64,000 nucleotides of DNA. Origin: Variovorax boronicumulans (GTDB lineage: Bacteria; Pseudomonadota; Gammaproteobacteria; Burkholderiales; Burkholderiaceae_C). Shown here piece after piece: positions 57,327 to 64,000 of this stretch (positions within the stretch are counted from its first letter, which is position 1; each line of letters starts with the position of its first letter). Position numbers and translations under genes: made by a program. Location of the stretch: NCBI RefSeq assembly GCF_029892485.1, contig NZ_JARXVG010000006.1, forward strand, positions 248,001 to 312,000, given 5' to 3'. The notes below the pieces were generated by a model, which had not been told where the DNA came from, did not search any database, and saw only the letters and a program-made list of their open reading frames with translations.

Positions 57327-57361
57327 AAAGCCGCCCGCGCTCCGGGCGGCTTTTTCTTTTT
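57327..57361 (+). terminator. Rho-independent terminator after the Bug gene
   Basis: AAAGCCGCCCG and CGGGCGGCTTT pair around a short CGCT loop and are followed by TTCTTTTT, 18 bases after the stop. Confidence 0.9.
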
Positions 57362-57376
57362 GTTATCTTGCATCGC

Positions 57377-58288
57377 ATGACCGAGGCCGCTGCCGCACCC
57401 ACCCCCGAAATCGACGAATTCATCGACGCCCTCTGGCTCGAGGACGGCCTCTCGAAGAACACGCTGGCCGCGTACCGCCGCGACCTCGCGTTGTTCTCGC
57501 AGTGGCTGGGCAAGCAGCGCAGCGGTATTGCGCTCGATACGGCACAAGAGTCCGACGTGCAGGCCTACATGGGCGTGCGTCTCTCGACCAAGGGCAAGGC
57601 CACCTCGGCCAACCGGCGGCTCACGGTGTTCAAGCGCTACTACCGATGGGCGCTGCGCGAGCGCCGCATCACGGCCGACCCGACGATCCGGCTCGCGCCT
57701 GCGCGGCAGATGCCGCGCGCCATCAAGACGCTGTCGGAGAAGCAGGTCGATGACCTCCTGGCCGCGCCCGACGTCCAGACGCCGCTGGGCCTGCGCGACC
57801 GCGCGATGCTCGAGGTGATGTACGCGAGCGGCTTGCGTGTGAGCGAACTGGTGGCGCTCAAGGTCATCGACATGAGCCTGAACGACGGCGTGCTGCGCGT
57901 GCTCGGCAAGGGCAACAAGGAGCGCCTCGTGCCCTTCGGCGGCGAGGCGCGGCGCTGGATCGAGCGCTACCTCGACGAGTCGCGCCCCGTCATCCTCGAT
58001 GGCCAGCAGACGCCCGACCTCTTCGTGACCGCGCGCGGCGCGGGCATGACGCGCGTGATGTTCTGGATCATCGTGAAGAAGCAGGCCACGGCCGCCGGCA
58101 TCCATGTGCCGTTGTCGCCGCACACCTTGCGGCATGCCTTCGCCACGCATCTGCTGAACCACGGCGTGGACCTGCGCGCGGTGCAACTGCTGCTCGGCCA
58201 TGCCGACATCTCGACCACCACCATCTACACGCACGTGGCGCGCGAGCGCCTGAAGCAGCTGCACGCAGCGCACCATCCGCGCGGCTGA
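57377..58288 (+). CDS. xerD: Site-specific tyrosine recombinase XerD
   Basis: With XerC it resolves chromosome dimers at dif. The 303-residue protein has the SAM-like N-terminal domain (IDEFIDALWLEDGLSKNTLA, YRRDLALFSQWLG) and catalytic residues: Arg in YASGLRVSELVAL, His-x-x-Arg in SPHTLRHAFATHLLNHG, His in LLGHADISTTT and the nucleophile Tyr in TIYTHVARERL. ATG 57377 is close behind the terminator. It is a housekeeping gene, not an integrase of a mobile element. Confidence 0.95.
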   Translation: MTEAAAAPTPEIDEFIDALWLEDGLSKNTLAAYRRDLALFSQWLGKQRSGIALDTAQESDVQAYMGVRLSTKGKATSANRRLTVFKRYYRWALRERRITADPTIRLAPARQMPRAIKTLSEKQVDDLLAAPDVQTPLGLRDRAMLEVMYASGLRVSELVALKVIDMSLNDGVLRVLGKGNKERLVPFGGEARRWIERYLDESRPVILDGQQTPDLFVTARGAGMTRVMFWIIVKKQATAAGIHVPLSPHTLRHAFATHLLNHGVDLRAVQLLLGHADISTTTIYTHVARERLKQLHAAHHPRG

Positions 58289-58358
58289 ATCGGCGGTCGT
58301 TCAGGCCTTGCGCTTGCGCGCCGACGCTGGGCGGGACCTGGTGCTTAGGATTGGGGGG

Positions 58359-59105
58359 ATGACGTCCATCATTCCCGAGCTGCCGCGCATCGGATGCGCG
58401 GGTTGGAGCCTGCCGCGCGCCCTCTGGCCAGAGTTTCCGGCCGAGGGCTCGCACCTGGAGCGCTACGCGCAGCGCTTCGATGCGGTGGAAATCGACACAT
58501 CGTTCTACCGGCCGCATCGGCGGGAGACCTACGAGCGCTGGGCCACCAGCACGCCCGACGGGTTTCGCTTTGCGGTGAAGCTGCCGAAGACCATCACGCA
58601 TGAGCGGCGGCTGGCCGGTGCGATGCCGGCCTTCGATGAATTCCTTGCGCAGGCGGAGGGCTTGGGCGACAGGCTCGGGTGCCTTGTCGTGCAACTGCCG
58701 CCGAGCCTTGCGTTCGATGCTGATGTCGTCCTGCGGTTTCTCGCCGACGTGCGGCAGAGGCACGCCGGACCGGTGGTGCTGGAGCCAAGGCATCGCAGTT
58801 GGTTCGTGCCCGCGGCCGAATCGCTGTTGTCGCGCTTTCAGGTCGGGCGCGTGCTGGCCGATCCGGTGCTGTTCGACGAGGCTGCGGCGCCCGGCGGATG
58901 GCCGGGTCTCGTCTATCTGCGATTGCATGGATCGCCGCGCCGGTACTGGTCGGCGTACGACGACGCGCTGCTCGAGCGGCTCGCAACGCGTCTGCGACTC
59001 GCGCGCGAGGAGGGCGCCGCGTGCTGGTGCATCTTGGACAACACGGCGGGCGGCGAGGCGGTCGGCAATGCGATGACCTTGGCGCGCCTGCTTCAGAATC
59101 GCTGA
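58359..59105 (+). CDS. DUF72 domain protein (YecE-like)
   Basis: TIM-barrel-like protein of 248 residues in the DUF72/YecE family. It shows IGCAGWSLPRALWPEFPAEG, LERYAQRFDAVEIDTSFYRP, TPDGFRFAVKLPKTITHERR, GCLVVQLPPSLAFDAD and VYLRLHGSPRRYWSAYDD. The reaction is not established. ATG 58359 is chosen by the family start; upstream sequence is not family-like. It lies between xerD and a Bug gene. Confidence 0.88.
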   Translation: MTSIIPELPRIGCAGWSLPRALWPEFPAEGSHLERYAQRFDAVEIDTSFYRPHRRETYERWATSTPDGFRFAVKLPKTITHERRLAGAMPAFDEFLAQAEGLGDRLGCLVVQLPPSLAFDADVVLRFLADVRQRHAGPVVLEPRHRSWFVPAAESLLSRFQVGRVLADPVLFDEAAAPGGWPGLVYLRLHGSPRRYWSAYDDALLERLATRLRLAREEGAACWCILDNTAGGEAVGNAMTLARLLQNR

Positions 59106-59126
59106 TTCATTCGAGGAGACAACCCC

Positions 59127-60095
59127 ATGAACTTCAACAGACTCTGCGCCGGCGTTGCGCTGGCTGCCGCCGCAGGGCTCGCCGTGGCGCAAGGTTTCCC
59201 CACCGCCAAGCCCATCCGCCTGATCGTCGGCTATCCGCCCGGCGGCGGCATCGACTTCGCGGCGCGCACGGTGCAGGTGCCGCTGCAGGAGGCGCTCAAG
59301 CAGCAGCTGGTGGTCGACTACAAGCCCGGCGCGAGCGGCATGATCGCGGCCACCGAACTCACGCGCCAGCCGGCCGACGGCTACACGCTGCTCTTGGCCA
59401 ACACGGGCCCCTTCGCCATTGCGCCGTACCTGCAGAGCAAGCCGCCGTACGACCCGATCAAGCAGTTCACGTACATCGGGCAGATCAGCCAGGGCAGCTA
59501 CATCGCGGTGACGCGGCCCGACCATCCGGCCAAGAACCTCAAGGAGTTCGTCGCGTGGGCCAAGGGGCAGCCGGGCAAGGTCAACTTCGCCTCGGGCGGC
59601 AACGGCACCTCGACGCACCTGAACGGCGAACTGATGAACCAGGTGACGGGCCTGGACATGACCCACGTGCCCTACAAGGGCAGCGCGCCCGCGGTGCAGG
59701 ACCTGCTGGGCGGACAGACGCAGATCCTCATCGATGCGGGCAGCGTGCTGCTGCCGCAGGTGAAGGGCGGCAAGCTCAAGGCGCTGGCGGTGACCGGGCC
59801 GGTGCGCGATCCGCAATTGCCTGATGTGCCGACGGTGAAAGAGCTGGGCCTGGCGGGCATGGAGTCGGTGGGGTTCCAGGGGCTGGTCGGACCGGCCAAC
59901 ATGCCCAAGGACGTGGTCGATCGGCTGTCGAACGAGCTGGCTCGTGCGCTGGCGCAGCCTGAGATCAAGGCCAAGTTCGCGACCGCCGGTGCCGAGGTGC
60001 ATCCGCTCGGGCCGGCCGAGTTCGCGGCCTTCGTCAAGGCCGACAATGAGAAGTGGTCCAGGCTCATTCGCGAGCGCAAGCTGCAACTCGACTGA
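59127..60095 (+). CDS. Bug-family periplasmic substrate-binding protein (first of tandem pair)
   Basis: TctC/Bug binding protein, 322 residues with a signal peptide ending AVAQG. It shows IRLIVGYPPGGGIDFAARTV, VVDYKPGASGMIAATELTRQ, MTHVPYKGSAPAVQDLLGGQ and LPDVPTVKELGLAGMESVGF. It is 20 bases before a second Bug gene. The two proteins differ clearly in sequence, so the pair is probably an old duplication or two co-operating binders. Ligands are unknown. Confidence 0.92.
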   Translation: MNFNRLCAGVALAAAAGLAVAQGFPTAKPIRLIVGYPPGGGIDFAARTVQVPLQEALKQQLVVDYKPGASGMIAATELTRQPADGYTLLLANTGPFAIAPYLQSKPPYDPIKQFTYIGQISQGSYIAVTRPDHPAKNLKEFVAWAKGQPGKVNFASGGNGTSTHLNGELMNQVTGLDMTHVPYKGSAPAVQDLLGGQTQILIDAGSVLLPQVKGGKLKALAVTGPVRDPQLPDVPTVKELGLAGMESVGFQGLVGPANMPKDVVDRLSNELARALAQPEIKAKFATAGAEVHPLGPAEFAAFVKADNEKWSRLIRERKLQLD

Positions 60096-60115
60096 TTCCC
60101 TTCCTCAAGACAGAC

Positions 60116-61084
60116 ATGCATTTCAAGTTCAAGCCGTCGTGGCTGCTTGCTGCGGCCGCGCTCTGCGCTGCCGGCGCGCAGGCGCAAACCGTTCCCAAGA
60201 CCATGCGCCTCATCGTGGCCTACCCCGCTGGCGGCGTGAGCGACGTGGTCGCGCGTGCGCTGGGCGACAGGCTCGCCGTGCAACTAGGCACGACCGTGGT
60301 CGTCGACAACCGGGCTGGCGCGAGCGGTGCCATCGGCATGGACGCGGTGGCCAAGGCCGCGCCCGATGGCGCGACGCTGGGCTTCTCGGCCATCAGCCCG
60401 CTGGTGCTGAGCCCGCACCTGGGCAAGCTGCCTTTCGATCCATTGAAGGACATCGCGCCGGTCGCGAGCGTGATGTATTCGCCGGTGCTGCTGATCGCCA
60501 CGCCGGCGAGCAAGGCGAAGGATTTCCGCGCGCTCATCGCCGATGCCAAGGCGCAGCCGGGCGCGGTGCGCTGGGCCACATCGGGGCCGGCGTCGCTCGG
60601 GCACATCGTGCTGGAGCAGGTGAGGGCGGCAACGGGCGTGGACATCACGCATGTGCCCTACAAGGGCGGCGGCCAGCAGCTCAACGATGCGTTAGGCGGG
60701 CAGTTCGAAATCCTGTCGACCAATGCGAGCCCTACGCTCACCTCGCACATCCAGTCGGGCAAGTTGCGGCCCCTGGCGGTGGGTGCGCCGGCGCGGCTCG
60801 AGAGCTTGCCGCAGGTGCCCACGCTGGGCGAGCTGGGCTACAACGCGGCGAACATCAACTCGCTGTTCGGCGTGTTCGCACCCGCAGCCACGCCGCCCGC
60901 GCTGATCGCGAAGTACAACGCCGAGATCAACAAGGCCCTGGCCAGCCCCGAGCTGCGCGCCAAGCTCACGGCCACCGACAACGTGCCGACCGGCGGCACG
61001 GCCGCGGCCTTCGCCAAGGAGATCGCCTCGGAGTTCGAGAGCAACGGTCGCATCGTGAAGGCCGCGAACATCAAGGCCGATTGA
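60116..61084 (+). CDS. Bug-family periplasmic substrate-binding protein (second of tandem pair)
   Basis: TctC/Bug binding protein, 322 residues. The signal peptide (KPSWLLAAAALCAAGAQAQ) is followed by MRLIVAYPAGGVSDVVARAL, VVVDNRAGASGAIGMDAVAK, DITHVPYKGGGQQLNDALGG and LPQVPTLGELGYNAANINSL. ATG 60116 is 20 bases after the first gene of the pair. The next gene, tetR, begins 51 bases later but has its own promoter. No membrane components of a transporter were found nearby. Confidence 0.92.
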   Translation: MHFKFKPSWLLAAAALCAAGAQAQTVPKTMRLIVAYPAGGVSDVVARALGDRLAVQLGTTVVVDNRAGASGAIGMDAVAKAAPDGATLGFSAISPLVLSPHLGKLPFDPLKDIAPVASVMYSPVLLIATPASKAKDFRALIADAKAQPGAVRWATSGPASLGHIVLEQVRAATGVDITHVPYKGGGQQLNDALGGQFEILSTNASPTLTSHIQSGKLRPLAVGAPARLESLPQVPTLGELGYNAANINSLFGVFAPAATPPALIAKYNAEINKALASPELRAKLTATDNVPTGGTAAAFAKEIASEFESNGRIVKAANIKAD

Positions 61085-61100
61085 CGATTGACCCTGCGGC

Positions 61101-61135
61101 TTGCGGTTGGAATTTCCCTACCTTATAGTAGGTAG
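61101..61135 (+). promoter_or_regulatory. tetR promoter with operator CTACC-N8-GGTAG
   Basis: TTGCGG (61101) and TATAGT (61124) are 17 bases apart. The inverted repeat CTACC (61118) and GGTAG (61131) brackets the -10. The expected transcript start coincides with the ATG at 61136, so the message may be leaderless. The same repeat with the same spacing is found at 61777. Confidence 0.65.
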
Positions 61136-61723
61136 ATGACCAGCGCCATCGCCACCCTTGCCACCGGCAGCACCCGGGACCAGATCCTCGGTGTGGCGCG
61201 CGGCCTGATCGAAACCCGTTCGTACCTGGGCTTCAGCTTCCAGGACGTGGCCGATGCGGTCGGAATTCGCAAGGCGAGCCTGTACCACCACTTTCCGACC
61301 AAGGAAGCATTGGGCATCGCCGTGATCCGGCAGGCCACCCAACTCTTCAATGAGTGGGATGCGGCCCGGGAGCGCACGCCGAAAGAGGCGCTCGACTCTT
61401 ATTTCCGCATGTACCGCAACACGCTCAAGGCCGGCTCCGGCATGTGCCCCGCAGGGTCGCTGACGCCCGGATGGGACTGCATCAACGAAGAATTGCGCCA
61501 GGCCGTGCAGGAGCTGCGCCGCACGCAGGTGCTGTGGCTCACCGGGGTGTTGGGCGCGCTGGCGCCGGCAGGGGCGCGAAAGACAGGTGCCTCTTCGGTC
61601 GCTGCGCAGGCCGGCTATGTGTTCTCGGTTTGCCAGGGTGCGCTGCTCGCCTCGCGCATGACGGGGCGCGTCGAAGACTTCGACGAAGCCATCGCGCAAC
61701 TCAGGAGTTCATTGCCCGGCTGA
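61136..61723 (+). CDS. TetR-family regulator
   Basis: Repressor-type regulator of 195 residues with the TetR HTH at about residues 14-60: DQILGVARGLIETRSYLGFS, DVADAVGIRKASLYHHFPTK. The C-terminal ligand domain includes LKAGSGMCPAGSLTPGWDCI and AGYVFSVCQGALLASRMTGR. It stands immediately before a thiolase and a MaoC hydratase, and matching operators lie before both tetR and the thiolase. It therefore probably controls a fatty-acid or related acyl-CoA pathway and itself. ATG 61136 has no ribosome site, consistent with leaderless translation. Confidence 0.9.
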   Translation: MTSAIATLATGSTRDQILGVARGLIETRSYLGFSFQDVADAVGIRKASLYHHFPTKEALGIAVIRQATQLFNEWDAARERTPKEALDSYFRMYRNTLKAGSGMCPAGSLTPGWDCINEELRQAVQELRRTQVLWLTGVLGALAPAGARKTGASSVAAQAGYVFSVCQGALLASRMTGRVEDFDEAIAQLRSSLPG

Positions 61724-61740
61724 TGGCCGGGCGGCACGCA

Positions 61741-61766
61741 GGCACGCCAGGCGTGCTTATTTTTTG
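61741..61766 (+). terminator. Rho-independent terminator after tetR
   Basis: GCACGCC and GGCGTGC form a tight hairpin (61742-61755) followed by TTATTTTTT. It lies about 20 bases after the tetR stop and overlaps the region upstream of the thiolase operator. Confidence 0.65.
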
Positions 61767-61776
61767 ATCCCATAGC

Positions 61777-61794
61777 CTACCGATTGGATGGTAG
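61777..61794. promoter_or_regulatory. Second operator copy CTACC-N8-GGTAG before the thiolase gene
   Basis: CTACC (61777) and GGTAG (61790) are separated by exactly eight bases, as at 61118-61135, and lie 20 bases before the thiolase start. The internal eight bases differ (TTATAGTA and GATTGGAT), so conservation is limited to the arms. Confidence 0.65.
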
Positions 61795-61814
61795 TTTTCC
61801 CAAGGAGCATCTTC

Positions 61815-62948
61815 ATGAAAGCCGTCATTTCCGCCTACGCCCGCTCGCCCTTCCACTTCGCCAAGAAAGGCGCACTCGCCGAGGTGCGCCCCGACACGCT
61901 GGCCGCCGGTGTGGTCAAGGGCCTGCTGCAACGCACCGACCTCGACCCTGCGCTGCTCGAAGACATCATCTTGGGCTGCGCCTATCCCGAGGCCTCGCAG
62001 GGCAACAACGTCGCGCGCATCGTCGGCCTGCTGGCCGGGCTGCCGCACGAGGTGGGCGGCATGACGGTGAACCGCTTCTGCGGCTCGTCGATGCAGGCCG
62101 TGCACATCGCTGCGGCGCAGATCGAGGCGGGCATGGGCGAGGCCTTCCTGTGCATCGGCGTGGAGTCGATGACGATGGTGCCGCAGGGCGGCTTCAACTT
62201 CTCACCCAGTCCCGAGCTGCTGGCCAACACCGACGCCTACATCTCGATGGGCGAGACCGCCGAGAACGTCGCGCAGCGCTGGAACGTGAGCCGCGCCGAC
62301 CAGGAGGCGTTCGCGGTCGAATCGCACCGCAAGGCGGCCGCCGCGCGCGCAGAGGGACGGTTGGCCGGCGAGATCGTGCCGGTGCGCCTGGCCTCGGGCG
62401 ATGTGGTCGATGCGGACGGCTGCATCCGCCCGAGCACCTCGGCCGAAGCGCTGGCCAACCTCAAGCCCGCGTTCCGCCCCGATGGCGTGGTGACGGCCGG
62501 CACCTCGTCGCCGCTCACCGACGGCGCGGCCGTCGTGCTCGTGACCAGCGACGCCTTCGCCGCAAAGCACGGCCTGCAGATGCTCGCGCGCATCAAGTCG
62601 TTCGCGACCGTGGGCGTGAACCCGGCCGTCATGGGCATCGGCCCGATCCCCGCGACCCGCAAGGCGCTCGCACGCGCCGGGCTGAGCGCGGCGGACCTCG
62701 ATGTGATCGAGATCAATGAAGCCTTCTCGTCGCAGGCGCTCGCGTGCATGCGCGACCTGGGCCTCGACCCGGCGAAGATCAACCTCGACGGCGGCGGCCT
62801 CTCGATCGGCCATCCGCTGGGCGCGACCGGCGCGCGCATCACGGGCAAGGCGGCGTCGCTGCTGGTGCGCGAAAAGGGCCGCTACGCGCTGGCCACGCAG
62901 TGCATCGGCGGCGGACAGGGCATCGCGACCATCCTCGAGCGCGTCTGA
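61815..62948 (+). CDS. Acetyl-CoA acyltransferase (thiolase)
   Basis: Thiolase that cleaves or forms beta-ketoacyl-CoA. The nucleophilic Cys lies in VNRFCGSSMQAVHIAAAQIE, with the later VIEINEAFSSQALACMRDLG, the His motif GLSIGHPLGATGARITG and the second Cys region ATQCIGGGQGIATI. It has 377 residues. ATG 61815 follows AAGGAG. It is likely degradative (FadA-like), since a MaoC-type hydratase follows after 41 bases; a biosynthetic acetyl-CoA acetyltransferase is less likely. Regulated presumably by the adjacent TetR protein. Confidence 0.92.
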   Translation: MKAVISAYARSPFHFAKKGALAEVRPDTLAAGVVKGLLQRTDLDPALLEDIILGCAYPEASQGNNVARIVGLLAGLPHEVGGMTVNRFCGSSMQAVHIAAAQIEAGMGEAFLCIGVESMTMVPQGGFNFSPSPELLANTDAYISMGETAENVAQRWNVSRADQEAFAVESHRKAAAARAEGRLAGEIVPVRLASGDVVDADGCIRPSTSAEALANLKPAFRPDGVVTAGTSSPLTDGAAVVLVTSDAFAAKHGLQMLARIKSFATVGVNPAVMGIGPIPATRKALARAGLSAADLDVIEINEAFSSQALACMRDLGLDPAKINLDGGGLSIGHPLGATGARITGKAASLLVREKGRYALATQCIGGGQGIATILERV

Positions 62949-62989
62949 CGGAAAGTTGAGAATGCGCGAAGGCACGACAAGGAGACCTC

Positions 62990-63469
62990 ATGGCCGCACC
63001 CACTGACACAGGCGCCAAGCGCGCGCTGTACCTCGAAGACCTGTCGGTCGGCGACCGTTTCCAGAGCGGCGAGCACACACTCGACGTGACGCAGATCAAG
63101 GCCTTCGCGCTGCAGTTCGATCCGCAGCCCTTTCACACCGACGAAGAGGCCGCGAAGCACACCTTCTTCGGCGGACTCGCGGCAAGCGGCTGGCACACCG
63201 CGGCAATCACGATGAAGCTGCTGGTGGAAAGCGGCGTGCCGCTGGCCGACGGCATCATCGGCTCGGGCGGCGAGCTGCAGTGGCCCAAGCCGACGCGGCC
63301 CGGCGACGTGTTGCATGTGGTGAGCGAGGTGGTCGACATCACGCCCTCGCGCTCCAAGCCCGGCCGCGCGATGGTGACGATGCGGTGCCAGACGCGCAAC
63401 CAGCGCGGCGAGGTGCTTCAGTACTTCACGCCGAAGCTGGTGGTGCACAGCCGGCCTGCGCCGGGCTGA
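62990..63469 (+). CDS. MaoC-family acyl dehydratase
   Basis: Hot-dog-fold hydratase/dehydratase of 159 residues. The active-site pattern is in FALQFDPQPFHTDEEAAKHT (Asp and His) followed by FFGGLAASGWHTAAITMKLL. Probably hydrates an enoyl-CoA intermediate before thiolysis. ATG 62990 follows AAGGAG. It is 41 bases after the thiolase and nearest to the end of that operon. The substrate is not determinable. Confidence 0.9.
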   Translation: MAAPTDTGAKRALYLEDLSVGDRFQSGEHTLDVTQIKAFALQFDPQPFHTDEEAAKHTFFGGLAASGWHTAAITMKLLVESGVPLADGIIGSGGELQWPKPTRPGDVLHVVSEVVDITPSRSKPGRAMVTMRCQTRNQRGEVLQYFTPKLVVHSRPAPG

Positions 63470-63478
63470 TCGCCGGAC

Positions 63479-64000
63479 TCAGACCACGCGCAGGCCCAGC
63501 TCTTCGACCAGCGACGCGGCCTGCCGGTGCGAGATGGTCGCGCCCTTGAACTGTGCGGCGTTCGCCAGCCGCAGGCCGCCCAGGTCGGCATCGCGCAGGT
63601 CCGCACCTTCGAAACGCGCGAGCTTCAGGTGCGCATTGCGCAGGCTCCCGCCTTCGAACACGGACTCGCGGAAATCGCAGCCCGAGAGGTCGGCTTCGGC
63701 AAAGTCCAGTTGCGCGAGCGTCTGCTTGCGAAACGACAGGCCGCGCAGATGCGCATCGACCAGCAGCGAGTCCTTGAAGACGATGCCCAGCGCCGAGACT
63801 TCGGCGAAGTGCGCGCCGGTGAGCTTCACGCCTGTGAAGAGCGCAGAAGCCAGCTTGGCCCGGGTCCACTGCGTGTTGTTGAGATCGCAGTCCTGGAAGC
63901 GCGCATTCGTGAGGTCCGCGAGGCCGAAGTCGGCCTGGCGCGCCCTGCATCCGGCCCAGCGGGTTTCCGACAGCAGGGCCCGCTCGAACGATGCTTCGGC
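63479..64000 (-). CDS. Pentapeptide-repeat protein, N-terminal part outside window
   Basis: At least 173 C-terminal residues of a right-handed quadrilateral beta-helix protein. Typical A(D/N)Lxx repeats are seen: LADLTNARFQDCDLNN, LDFAEADLSGCDFRESVFEG, LRNAHLKLARFEGADLRDAD. The reading frame is open through the right edge, so the start codon lies beyond base 64000. The C terminus ends in a non-repeat segment (SHRQAASLVEELGLRVV). Some family members protect DNA gyrase; nothing here supports that specifically. It converges with the MaoC gene. Confidence 0.85.
   Translation of the reverse strand, partial: AEASFERALLSETRWAGCRARQADFGLADLTNARFQDCDLNNTQWTRAKLASALFTGVKLTGAHFAEVSALGIVFKDSLLVDAHLRGLSFRKQTLAQLDFAEADLSGCDFRESVFEGGSLRNAHLKLARFEGADLRDADLGGLRLANAAQFKGATISHRQAASLVEELGLRVV

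Noticed and set aside
57377..58288. Tyrosine recombinase as an integrase of a genomic island
   Set aside because: Length and sequence are those of housekeeping XerD, and no attachment repeats or phage genes flank it.

Overview
The window is GC-rich, densely coded, and looks like a chromosome of a beta-proteobacterium of the family Comamonadaceae, most likely Variovorax or a close relative. The reasons are the many Bug-type periplasmic binding proteins, the rpsF-priB-rpsR-rplI-dnaB block, the PEP synthase/regulatory-protein pair, and the general protein similarity. The genus call is an inference from remembered family patterns and was not checked by a search. I saw no rRNA, tRNA, CRISPR array or insertion sequence, and no stretch over 300 bases lacks a gene. 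The longest gaps are about 240-255 bases, at 4677-4915, 9957-10208 and 32400-32652.

Bases 1-10 kb form an iron island on the minus strand. It holds exbB (cut by the window edge), tonB, bfd, a PiuC-type hydroxylase and a Fiu-type siderophore receptor. It also holds a five-gene redox set: PepSY membrane protein, DUF2271, DUF4198, ApbE and a membrane-anchored diflavin reductase. Bacterioferritin closes the island. DUF2271 carries a DGVTGAT motif that fits the ApbE flavinylation signal, so the set may be an envelope electron-transfer chain that reduces imported ferric siderophore. Next come ahpC-ahpF (peroxide defence), ppsR/ppsA, the ribosomal/primosomal block and dnaB with DnaA-box-like sites upstream. 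At 19.7-22.1 kb a tight minus-strand operon encodes VOC, EVE, GyrI-like, MGMT-like and WYL-regulator proteins behind a palindrome. PhoH, Bcp, an Mth938-like protein, an alanine aminotransferase, hom-thrC and a molybdopterin cluster (mobB, moeA, moaD, moaE, with an opposing dapA-like gene inside) follow.

From 33 to 49 kb lie a Bug protein, clpB behind a good sigma-32 promoter, arfB and several small membrane or lipoprotein genes. Two LysR regulators, a SulP transporter, an M20 peptidase, a ketosynthase-ACP-PAP2 group, an AraC/MFS divergent pair and a TauE exporter complete this part. At 49.9-55.1 kb an AT-richer type VI secretion module encodes VgrG, a multidomain peptidoglycan-attacking effector and a secreted candidate immunity protein. 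The last 9 kb hold an AEC carrier, three Bug proteins, xerD and a DUF72 protein. They also hold a TetR-thiolase-MaoC group in which one operator sequence, CTACC-N8-GGTAG, occurs before both tetR and the thiolase. A pentapeptide-repeat gene runs off the right end.
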